Assembly: GCA_963920665.1 (NCBI GenBank)
Contig: OY987272.1
Coordinates: forward strand, 7,321,001 to 7,385,000
Direction of reading: 5' to 3'
Source of the DNA: Straminergon stramineum
Lineage: Eukaryota; Streptophyta; Bryopsida; Hypnales; Calliergonaceae
Length of the DNA: 64,000 nucleotides
Each line of letters opens with the position of its first letter. Within the stretch, counting starts at the first letter, position 1. Below, one piece after another: positions 11,783-22,439 of this stretch. The notes under the pieces were generated by a model, which was not told the origin of the DNA, did no database searches, and worked only from the letters and a program-made list of their open reading frames with translations. The position numbers were made by a program, and so were the translations under genes.

Positions 11783-13267
11783 GACATCCTGGAATTCCAA
11801 ATAGGTTCTCCCGGTTCATCACGGAAGCTCACGCACGCCGTTGCTGATCTGAACCTCATCTTCTGCGAGATGACAGTTTCTGCAATTTCAACCTCAACGA
11901 AACTGGCGAACTAGAAAAACATCGATTCGTCACCTGCACCCCTGTGTAGGTTTTCTGTATCTTTCGAAACAGCCATTAGCCTCCAATGGATGCCCATAGT
12001 GACTGATGCTGCACATAAACTCCGATCTTATGCGGTGCTGCAAAGCTCCTATAAAAAACAACATCCGCACAGTATTCAATTCCATCCCGAGTGATTGAGC
12101 GATGTCAACGCGTGAGAGTAGGAACAGTTCCAACCCTAAGGGGAGAAAATGAATCATCAGTCAAGATCCCGGAAACCCACCTTCAATATGAAAAAGACCA
12201 AATTCTGAAGTACGTACGCACTGGTAAGTTAGTGACCAGCTCTCATTAGGCTAACAGCATATCAATTCGACACGTCCGTTAAGACCTCAGATCTGGGAGT
12301 AAGAAAATCGGCAATTGATTGCACATTGTGACTCAGTGTTGCAAGCTCTCACCTTTCTTGCCCTTCATGCACCATGGTTGACGGCAATCAACCAGGGCAA
12401 CGAATCCTGTAACTGCCCCTCTGTTCTATTCTCTCTCTCTCTATATATATAAGCATTGACCCTGGGTCCATACAAAGTCACAGATTAAGAGCATAACCAA
12501 ATATGATTTCACACTTGAACAGTATACAAAACAGTATTGGGGAAAAGGAAAAGTACAATTTCATGTAGCAAAAGAGCTGCTCCCGGGGGGGCTCGAACCC
12601 ACGACCTTCGGCTCATAAGACCGATGCTCTAACCAGCTGAGCTACGGGGGCTACCATCACTGATCGCCGTCGGATACCCGAGATGTCCAACAAGGTCCGA
12701 TCCTCCTAGAAGTATTTTTCACAGTCGCGATCATATGGGGATTAAGCTGAAGTAAAAAGATGAAAACCCTAACCAAAAACCAAAAACTTGCATTCCTCCT
12801 CATTGACGTAGAAAACGTTACGGCACGACTAAAACCTATACTAAGAAAGAGTAAACAACGGTGAAAAGCATACCGTGCTTCCCGAGAATTTGCAACAAAA
12901 TTTCTGTCTCGGCTGTAGCAGAAGGACCTGCAACTTCCATGCGGGCAATTCTAAGAAGGAAACGAAAGCAAACGAGGAATTGAGCGCCACGCAATCCTTG
13001 TCCGAGGATGCAATGCAATGGCGGCGAAGTTAGTTAGGGTGTGGAGGATTGCATTGTTGCGGTACACTTGAGGAGACGTGTAAACTCATTCCTGCCCATT
13101 ATTGCATTGCGATCTAGCATCAGGGAGGGAATCCTATGAGACTGATTTCAAAGAAGAGGACGCTATACAATCAACCAAGCAAGAATGAAACGAGAGAGGT
13201 AAAAGAATACCTCGGCCTCGGGGAATTGGCGATGGCGGCTTCTGTTTCGGGAAGCTGCAAATTCCAT
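11783..13267 (-). CDS. Putative uncharacterised multi-exon gene
   Basis: Four candidate exons join in compatible phase. 12950-12874 carries a start reading MEVAGPSATAETEILLQ. It is followed by 12406-12353 and by 12135-11934, which holds a long open stretch including MELNTVRMLFF and SEFMCSISHYGHPLE. The last exon, ending at a TGA near 11783, starts either at TTTTTCTAG (about 11914) or at a later AG. An alternative first exon (13267-13211, MEFAASRNRSR) resembles the 12950-12874 exon at DNA level. I recognise no family. It could also be the spliced leader of CCDC39, which lies downstream on the same strand. The long intron holds the tRNA gene. Gene prediction here is tentative. Confidence 0.3.
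12578..12651 (-). tRNA. tRNA with UAU anticodon (tRNA-Ile), intronless, possibly degenerate
   Basis: The minus strand folds as a standard 74-nt cloverleaf: acceptor GCCCCCG/CGGGAGC, D-arm GCTC/GAGC, anticodon stem TCGGT/GCCGA, loop CTTATGA (anticodon TAT), variable loop AGGTC, T-arm GTGGG/CCCCC. The A box (TAGCTCAGCTGG) and B box (GGTTCGAGCCC) match RNA polymerase III promoters. A run of four T follows on the transcript strand (12573-12570). Two features are unusual: a C-A mismatch in the acceptor stem (3:70) and a T-C mismatch in the T stem (50:64). Base 37 is also G rather than the A normal next to a U36 anticodon. It may be a divergent Ile(UAU) gene or a decaying copy of another tRNA. Confidence 0.75.
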
Positions 13268-16151
13268 TCGGAGTCTGGAAAGGAGGAGAGAAGACGGAGG
13301 TGAACTGAACGAACAGATATGATTTAGTCCATGAGAGGAAGGTGAATGTAGATTTTTGAGCTTTGGGGGACAGAAAAAATTATAGCATGAGTAGAATCTA
13401 GACATGAGATCTTCATGTTTGTAAGTTTTTTTGTTTCTCCCATCTCTATGTGCACTCATTCACAACCTTGGAGAGTAATCGTGAAGCACCATCAAGTGAC
13501 CACATTGGTTGCACTGTTGAAGAATAGACAAAAATTGGCCTTTTTCAACATACTTGGATGTAAGGTACTTTATTTATCCAATTTTTGTAGCTTCAATGAT
13601 AAGTTCTTGAAAACATTCATAATCCACCTAGTGGATGCTAGCTCTTTTAGAGCATGCAAGCAATGGGGTCAAGGTTTAGAATACTATAGATAGACTATTA
13701 TGGGGAACAAAGTGTACATGATATATGAAGACCTAAAAGGCATTCAAATGTGTAACATTGTTAGAAACCAACAAGTCAACATTTATCTCTTATGTCATCA
13801 ATTGTTGTGGTATAAAGCATGTGCATCCTATGATTGTCACTAATTCCAAGTGAACATAATAATAATAATTTAATAAAATCATTATTTCTTGGATTTTTTT
13901 GGCAAATGAAAGAGGATTCCAACACACTTTGGCATGCACTATTTGGACATTGTATGAATAAGTTAGGAATTTTCAAAGTACAAGTGCTAGGTGTACCAAA
14001 CACCAACAAAAAGTTCTCATTGACCTTCAAGTTTTGATTGCATACCTTAAGCGGGACATCAAGTGGAATTAATATGTGAGCAAAAGTCCACTTTAGGGGA
14101 TTCAAATGTAGGTGTCGCACTTTTGGTAGTGCTAATTGTCGATATATATATATATTGCCTTAGTGGTAATTTTGTGAAATACAATTTTATCCTAAACTCT
14201 ACAAATATTTCTATTTAATCATGAAAGTAACTCTTACCCCCCTAAAGGATTGAGTGTCCATTCAATAGACATGTGAAATCTTGGGTAGATTCACAATAAG
14301 TCAATTTTGAACAATTTTCTTCCAAAATTTTGACACAAGTCATACACAAGTACCCCGTTCATGAAAATTTAAAATTCATTCCAATCAAATTTTTAGATCA
14401 AAAGTTCTACTATCGAAAAATATTTGAACAATTTTGGAATTTTATCATCTTTTGCTAAATTCTTCATCTACTTCTACAAATTGGCATGTATATAATTAAC
14501 ATGATCAATAGGAAAATTTTCAAGTCTCAACAAGGTTGTTGGTTCTACACCCCTATTGTGCAATTATCAAAAAAAATAAAAAATAAAAAATATTTTTTAT
14601 TTTTTAAAATTTGGAATTTGACATGGCCTTAGACATTGCACTATTGGTGCCATGTTAGAGCCAAGTCAGATTAACAATTTCTAAATATTTTATATTTTTT
14701 AAATATTTTTTTCCAATTTTATATTTTTAAAAATATTCTTAGAATTTTTATTTTCTTATTTTTTCTGTATTTGCACCATGGGGGTGCCAAAAATCTAAAA
14801 CTTGTAGCCCTCCCTTGACCTCAAAATTTTCCTATAGTATAGTAGGTAATTTCCACAAAAAAAATTCACTCCAAGAAGAGTCAAAACTCTACTAATTGTG
14901 TTAGGTAAGTTTGAAGAAAAACATTTTCTTTCTAACCATAAATAATATAATCTTACAATCTTTGTTCTCAAAGTTTTTGAATTTTTTTCAAATATTCCAA
15001 AGATGATGTCTTAAGGTTTTCATCATTTGGATTTCAAATAGAAAGTTTCCTATTTGCACAAGAAATCATCAAAAAGTGACTAATGTATAGCACATATTTA
15101 CTTGACTTCTTTGTATTATAGGACGATTTAGATGGTAAGGTAGACTACTTATTTATTTTTTAAATTTTGTATAAATGTGCTTTATAAAGGCTTAATTTTA
15201 AAAAAAGCAAAAACTTCACTAGGGCTTGAAGTTTGAAGATTTTAACTTGCCGAGCAAAAATGGATTGACCACAAAACACACTTAGGCCTTTAGGGTTAAT
15301 GTAATTGTGTGATGTAATATTTTGGGGTCTTATATACTATAAATATACTAGAAATTGAAATTATTGGATAATTTTTTGTGTTGACAAAATTCTTCATTAT
15401 TTCTTCCATACCACAAAAACTTGCAAAACTTGCACAATAGAAGGGAACCTATTTCCATGATTTATTTTTTCTCATTGAGTTGAGCAATCATTTATTTAGA
15501 ATGCATGTGTTGTCTAAACATGTAACTTATAAGGAATTAATTCTTTAAGGTTCTATCATTAAGTAAACAAACTTATTCCTATTCATTAAAAAAATACTAA
15601 AAGGCATCAAATGTCACCTTCCATTTGGAACCTAGTTCACTTCTTATTTTAGATTGCATTTGAATCTTTATTTAAACTTGCACTTCTTTTTGAATGACAA
15701 GAAGGCATGATTGTAAGTAATCTCATCATATTTAATTGTATTTTTTCAAAATTGAAGTTTAAATCTTTTGAAAAAGAAGATCGAAGTCAAAAGTTTTTTC
15801 ATATTGCCATTTTATTTGTATTTTAAGATAGGACAATATTACCTTGGAATTTGACAATCATGAACAATAATTGTATGTAGCACTACAAATCCCTAATAAA
15901 TTAATTCATAAACATTTACTATTTACATTTACATGAATGACTTTTACTTTATAGGGCATAACTTTTACATTTGTGGAAAAATTACTTTTATTTTTTTAAT
16001 TAAATTATATATATATATCAAAGAATTATTTTATATTTGCCAATATTCAAACACATTATTCTTAACCTAAAGTTCCGGCCTTTATTATTATCAATTGATT
16101 AGTAGGGCCTAAATCAAACAATTTTTCTTCATAAGTGAGCAAATTGGAGTG
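13268..16151. other. Intergenic, AT-rich, no gene seen
   Basis: There is no convincing coding exon. Short open frames at 13415-13693 and 13776-14120 lack codon bias or recognisable motifs. There are A/T homopolymer tracts around 14570-14720. The last 100 bp should contain the promoter of the oxidoreductase gene, but I see no clear TATA box at a fixed distance. Confidence 0.6.
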
Positions 16152-17252
16152 ATGAAGACTATGAAAGTTGCACAATACTCTAAATATTATGGTGGACCAT
16201 CAACACTTGAGATTGTAGATGCATTGCCAGTGCCAATACCAAGTGAAGGAGAAATATTGGTGAAGGTTGAATGTTGTAGTATCAATGTAATTGATTGGAA
16301 GATTCAAGATGGGTTATTGAAGCCTTTCTTACCTCGAATGTTTCCTCATATTCCAGGTACTGACATTACTGGCAAGGTGGTCAGCATTGGACCAGGGGTA
16401 GTAGATTTTGCACCTGGTGACAAAGTAATTAGTTGTTTAGATTTATCGAAAAGTGGTGCATATGCAGAATATGCATTGGCACCTATAACTTCAACTGTGA
16501 TGCGACCACCAAATATGACACCTGAGATAGCTGCATCATTGCCAGTGGCCGGTATGACTGCCCTTCAAAGTGCTATTCAATTAGCTAGGCTCAAGTTTGA
16601 TGGATCAGGGCCTAAATTAAATATTTTAATTACTGCAGCTTCGGGAGGAGTTGGTCTTTTTTGGGTTCAAATTGCAAAATTAGGGGGTTGTTTTGTCACA
16701 GCAACATGTGGTGCTCGTAATATAGGCCTTCTAAGGGGGCTTGGAGCTGATGAAGTATTAGATTACAAAACCAGTGAGGGGGAGAGTTACAAGAGTCCTT
16801 CTGGGAAGAAATATGATGTCGTGGTGCACTTGGCACCGTATCAACCAATGAAAGCTTTCAAATCTCAACTCGCAAAATATGGCATAGTCATTGACATGAC
16901 TCCAACTATAAAAACTTGGATTCAAAATTGGTACAATAAAGTCACATTCTCAAGGCAAAGTTTTCTACCGTTTATACTAAATTCCAAAAGCATTGATCAC
17001 TTACAAACAATAACAGATTTGGTAGAAGATGGCAAGTTAACCGTTGTTCTTGACTCTATATTTCTTTTGGACAATGTTAGCAATGCTTGGGCAAGAAGCA
17101 TCGAGGGTCATTGCACTGGAAAAATTGTCTTAAATATGAAAAGGCCCTTACCAAGTAACGAGGAAGAGAAGGTCTACAAGAATCGAAGGTTTTGGGAATG
17201 GTTAGAAATGCTTCAAGTTGGTATACAAACTAAATTGTCATCGTTGGTGTGA
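16152..17252 (+). CDS. Quinone oxidoreductase-like protein (zinc-free medium-chain dehydrogenase/reductase)
   Basis: This single-exon gene encodes 366 residues. The N-terminal GroES-like fold (about residues 4-120) has no GHE zinc motif or zinc-binding cysteine cluster, as expected of zeta-crystallin-type NADPH:quinone or enone reductases. The Rossmann fold has the nucleotide-binding loop AASGGVG (residues 162-168) and the downstream LDYK motif (203-206). The pattern resembles the plant chloroplast-envelope quinone oxidoreductase homologue (ceQORH) and related alkenal/oxoene reductases. The natural substrate cannot be read from sequence. The C-terminus runs about 40 residues past the usual GKIVL end with a basic, aromatic tail. 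A GTG lies in frame one codon upstream, and the ATG at 16152 is preferred. No cleavable transit peptide is obvious. Plant homologues often have introns, so an intronless copy may be a retrocopy. Confidence 0.9.
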   Translation: MKTMKVAQYSKYYGGPSTLEIVDALPVPIPSEGEILVKVECCSINVIDWKIQDGLLKPFLPRMFPHIPGTDITGKVVSIGPGVVDFAPGDKVISCLDLSKSGAYAEYALAPITSTVMRPPNMTPEIAASLPVAGMTALQSAIQLARLKFDGSGPKLNILITAASGGVGLFWVQIAKLGGCFVTATCGARNIGLLRGLGADEVLDYKTSEGESYKSPSGKKYDVVVHLAPYQPMKAFKSQLAKYGIVIDMTPTIKTWIQNWYNKVTFSRQSFLPFILNSKSIDHLQTITDLVEDGKLTVVLDSIFLLDNVSNAWARSIEGHCTGKIVLNMKRPLPSNEEEKVYKNRRFWEWLEMLQVGIQTKLSSLV

Positions 17253-18589
17253 TTTGATATTAGAAAAGGTTATCAAAAACCTTATATCCAAGAATGAAGC
17301 ACCAATTGCAAATTATAGTGTTGGATAAAGTCTTCCAAATAGAGTATGAAAGGTCATTTTGAAGTGCCATCATGAGAATTGTCACATCAAATATCATATT
17401 GTAAATTGTCAAACTAGAATTCTCTTCCTTTTTTATTGGTAGTGATGTTATAACTTCACATATACATGAGCTAGGAGGTTGTAAATTCCCTATTCAGTGA
17501 TTTAGAATGATTAATCTTTTAATTGAAAAAAAATTGATTGCATGAGATGATTTGATTTGTCTTCTATTTTCAAATTTCAAAACAAAAAATTTCTGAAAAA
17601 TATATAACTTTCACATATTCAAAATTTTGGAACTTTATCAATCAATTTTATAATGAAAAAATTTATTTGTCAATGAAATTTTATTTTAAGGTAATAACTA
17701 GGAATATTGAGGGTAAGAAAAAATAATCATACTTTTTAATCGAAATTTGGAAGCACTTTTGAGTTTCAAATCTAGTTCTAGCAAACTAAGAAAATACTAT
17801 ATGTTTCTTTTGCAATGAGAATGTTGTTTAAAGTATTGCAAAGGTTGTACTACCAATGTTTATAAATTCATTTTCATTTCTGGGTATAAATATTATCAAA
17901 ATTACAAAATTTACAAAACAAACTAAGCCTTAGAAAAATTATTGTGTTGTACTCGCACTTCATCATTATCCTTGGCTAAGCTAAAAATCAAGTTTTGACG
18001 TGATAGAAGGATGACCAAATTGATCAATGCAAGAGATGATAGCAAATAACTCCATGAGACCATTAGTGGCTTTGTTGTATTATTTGTTGCAAGAAAGAAG
18101 GACATGTGTCTTTTCTGCTCTTTTTGCTTTAGTTCTCTTGCTTCCATTCTTTCATTTCCATAGTATTCAAGTCTCTTTGTTGATGGAGTCTCGCCACTTG
18201 AGTCTTTTTTTTGTTTTTCTACAACCATGAGGCCAAGAAGCTCAATTCAAAGTGTCATGATTTTTATAAAACGTGATGGAAATTAAATAGGTGCCCACAA
18301 AAATTGACATCAATTCATGGGTGGATCTTTTACTTGGAAAAATTGGAGGTCATGCCAAAGATGTAAAGAAGCATGGAGGTTCTAAAAGTGTAGAGGGTTG
18401 CTATAAGGCGAAGTTCTAAAATTCAAAGTCAAACCAAGGTCAAATATTGTATCAAAAGTGTGAGTCTAACACGCCTATATGTGAAGGCAACTAGATTTGA
18501 ACCCGGTACAACCGTTGTCCATCACAAGAGTATGCAATTGTAAGATTTTTATTGAAACCTTATTTGTTTCAACTTATGGGTTGAACTTA
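17253..18589. other. Intergenic, AT-rich, no gene seen
   Basis: The first few hundred bases probably hold the 3'UTR of the oxidoreductase gene. The open frame at 17923-18228 (minus) is lysine- and leucine-rich with no recognisable motif, and I do not call it. Confidence 0.55.
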
Positions 18590-18745
18590 AACTTGTGAAA
18601 TTATGAATGCAAACTTGTGAATTTATGAACGCAAACTTGTGAATTTGAACGAGAATTGAACATAAGTGAGTACATGAGTGATGGAACGTGAATTTGCTGA
18701 ACTTAAATGTGAATTTGTGAACTTGAATTGAATTGAGTCCATTGT
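18590..18745. repeat. 22-bp tandem repeat with decayed flanks
   Basis: GCAAACTTGTGAATTT-type units recur with ACTTGTGA at 18591, 18613 and 18635, a 22-bp period. Looser copies (TGTGAATTTGTGAACTT) extend to about 18740. Confidence 0.7.
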
Positions 18746-19760
18746 TTGACAGATCTATATCCATCAGCATTCAAAGATTGGGTTGACCCAAAATGTTTCT
18801 TAGAAGTGATTGTTGTGATATATGCCAACATTGGAGAATTGATCCATGGTGAACAAGCACACAAGGAGATATTCCATGATTTTGTTTTCTTCTATAATGC
18901 ATCCTATTTTCCTTGTATCTCATTTACTACATACGGTCAAATTCATGCACTGTCTAGACCTTCTAGATTTTAATAGCCCCAATTGGCCTCTTTCTGATAT
19001 GTCGATGAGTGAGTCCTACGTACTGAGCTAAACTAAGAATAGATTACCATTATGTAATGAAACCCAACATTGGTAGTAAACAAACTTACATTTCAATTTT
19101 TATGCCTATCGGTGTTTTTATTGATTTATTCTTTGTAGCATCAAATATGCATAGGACACCTATCATGTTTGTTTTCAAACAAGTTAGTCACCTATTGTAT
19201 TCATCATTGATGGATGATGGCTGGGACTATAAGATAACAATTGGGACAAATGTCATTAAATGCTTTGTCTCCCTAGAGTCACATATCTTCCAATATCACA
19301 TTGGGATTTGGGAGATCTAGACTTTATGCAACGTTTGTTTACAATTGATTAAGGATGTGTGACAATTCAACTTGGGAAGCAATGGATTAGTTCAAGCCAT
19401 TCACTATGGTGGTTGTATCCTATGAAAATAGAGATTTAGTGGAGGATCTCAAAGTGGGATTAACATGGACACTTTGTGACATTAGAGAAGGAATCTTTGT
19501 GCAACTAGGTATGCATAATGACTTTGACTTGTGGATTGTTACTGATGATAAAATAGAGAAGATCCATTAGCAATAAGAAAAAACCACCGTAGCTCAAAGT
19601 GTCATGTTGTTGAAGAGACTCTGGTCCATCATAAAAGATTAGAAGTAACGTGCACTACTGATTTGCACAACCTATAGTGATAGCTCTTCTTTGTCTCTTG
19701 TTGGATCAATGAGAATCTATTGATTGGATTTGTATGTGAGTTATCTCGTCTAGATGATCA
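18746..19760. other. Intergenic, possible decayed coding sequence
   Basis: Two plus-strand frames (18746-18973 and 19057-19320) have a protein-like composition but no motif I recognise, and stops separate them. They may be remnants of a transposon adjoining the CACTA element. No intact gene is supported. Confidence 0.35.
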
Positions 19761-20909
19761 CACTAGAAGAAAAATGGGTCTGCTACAACCAACTAAAATG
19801 CAACTACGGTCCTATGCAGCTACCTTACAACTACAATCCTTTGTATTTGCACCAACTTTGACATAGTTACACTGTAGTTGCAAAATAGTTGCACAAGAGT
19901 CGCAAAATGTAGTTACGGTTACGCGAATGTAATATAAGAGTTGATGTGAAGTATTTTACATCCAATATTCATCAAAATTGTCGATGTGGACAATTTTACA
20001 TTTTGTAGAGTCCAATGAGTCTATCTACGATTGCATAGAATCTAAATGTGATAGCAATTCAACTAAAAAGCAACTTCAATGCAATTAGAGTGCAACTAGA
20101 AAGCTACTTCAGTGCAACTCAACTGCAACTAGAAAGCAACTTGAGTGCAACTAGAAAGCAATTAGACTCAACTACAATGCAACTAGACTACAACTACAGT
20201 ACAAGTAGAGTGCAACTACAATTCGACTAAAGTTTGACTAAAAAATGACTAGACTTAACTAGAATACAACTAGCATCCAACTAGGAACCAAATAAACTCC
20301 AACTACAAAACAACTAGCATACAACTAGGAAACAACTAAAATGCAACTACTATGATGTCTTTTATTAATTGTTCCATATCAATTGTTAAGAATATCATTA
20401 GGTTATACATATAAGAATTGTAAGTTATAGCATTCTTCTAGAATGAATTTCGATAATGAAATTATAATATTTACACATTTTGTAGAATTTTATATTTTGT
20501 AGATTTCTATAATCTACAAAAATCTATAAATATTTAAAGTTTAAGATTTTTTTGGATTTGACAATGTAAAAAGAAGGATAGATATAAAATTCTAAATCTA
20601 AAAATCTAAAAATCTATGAATTACAAACAAGTTGAAAATAAGTCACAAACTAATTGTACATCATTCGAAAACTAGTTGCACACAAATAACTTCCACATAA
20701 GCAACCACGTCAAAAGAATTCATCAACAAACTTTCAAATAGGCTATCGAATGAGAGACAACCTTGAAAATTTTTGCAATTGCTTTGCAACTAGTGCAACT
20801 TGTCCACTACAACTGTGGACTCTAAATTGTCACCTAGTTGCAAACGTCTCATACAACTACAAAACCAATTGCAAATAGTAGTTGCAAAACCTCTTGTTTT
20901 CTTCTAGTG
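19761..20909. mobile_element. Non-autonomous CACTA (En/Spm-like) element
   Basis: The left end is CACTAGAAGAAAA at 19761. The right end (20897-20909) is its reverse complement. The flanking triplets TCA and TTA differ by one base, consistent with an aged 3-bp target duplication. Both ends are packed with short motifs around GCAACTA and TAGTTGC in both orientations, like the subterminal repeats bound by CACTA transposases. At 20040-20350 the motif becomes a dense degenerate array with about 10-bp spacing. There is no transposase open frame, so mobility would need a helper. Confidence 0.7.
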
Positions 20910-22439
20910 TTAGATACCTTTTTTATGTATAAAAGGGGATTATTTGTGAAACTGAAAGTTTATCAAATATCTTGCAATATATGTTTAAAGCACCTTCCAT
21001 CTTCTTTGTTTTGGAAAGTTTTTAGAGCACACATTTGTATGGTGTAACTAGAATCTTTTGCAAGCTTCATTTTAGCTTCTAATAATTTAATTACACAAGG
21101 TGAAATCATGTAAGCATCTTCCTTCATCCCTTTGTACATGTTTATAGTTTTGAATTAGGGAAGTTCAAAGGTTTTTAATTCTCATTTAGAATCTCAACAA
21201 CTGAGTTGTTTGAATTTCTGAACTAGCTGAGTATTCTTTGGCCTAGTCTATTTCAATCTCCTTCTATTGAATGTTGTTGAAGGCTTCTCCTTTGTCATTG
21301 TACTACAACATTGTTTAACAAGAAGAGAAAAGAAAACGATCTAAATAATCAATAGAGAATGAAACACTATCTTAGTTCGATGAAATTAAAGAAGAGAGTA
21401 ATGAGATACCTATTTTCAAGACCTTACATGGGACACAAATCCCAAACATTAAAGACCACAACCCAAAATTCAAACTCAAAATAATCAAATCCCAATATAA
21501 TTACATTGATTGTTGCTCCAAAATATGTAAGCTCCTTTGTGCTAGCTAAACAAGTACGACGTTCATTTAATTGGTCTTAGAAAATTGGTTCATAAGAAGA
21601 ATGAAGATCAAGTTACTTCAAGAAGATACATACGAACATCAATTTTGGACTTTTGGAAGAAGAAAAAATCAAGAAAATATTGTTTCAAAGAATTGCAAGC
21701 TTACAGCCTTAAGATTATTTGAGAATGATTGATGCAAAACAATAGTGTTTGTATTGTTGGACATAAAATTCACATTGATTGAGCCCCAAATTATAAGACA
21801 AGAACAACATACATGTCGAAGTTGCTAAGTATTCTTTGGCCTAATCTGTTTCAATTTCTTGCTATTGAACATTATGGAAGTTAGAACTATGTCAATCGTA
21901 ACTATGACACCACTTTGATTTTTGTCGAAGTGTCGATGTGTTTGGTGCACATCAAACTTGGGTGGTGAGTTTCACAACAATAAACTTGTGACATAGCATA
22001 GGAATCTTAATCGTTCACAAACCTAACTCTATAGTGCAACTCGATATGGAATCCACCTTTAATTCGGTGAGATATAGATTCATCTTTGATCCTACTCTAA
22101 ATCAATAACAAAATCATTTGGTACCCAATGGCTTCTAACTCTTGTACATTGTGCTATCCAAATTGCCCTATATGCTGCAACTAATGATTGCCAAGATGCC
22201 TCCTGTCTAGCTTGCACTACTTACTTACCAATTAGTGAACTAAATTTTGCACTATTGATGGACGTCTCTTTATTTTGAAATTTGTGGACTACGATACGAT
22301 ACCAATACTAAAACGTTTGTACAAGTAGACTTTTTTTCATCCTCCACTAGAATATTATGTATGTCTCTAATACGTTGTTTTCACTGCATGATGGAAATTC
22401 TCCATCCCTTGGCTCGACCATAATCCCAAGCTTCCATAT
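20910..22439. other. Intergenic, no gene seen
   Basis: AT-rich sequence with scattered short frames. A 69-codon frame reaches in from the CACTA element and ends at 21047, without coding features. This stretch separates the CACTA element from the decayed transposon ORF. Confidence 0.5.
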
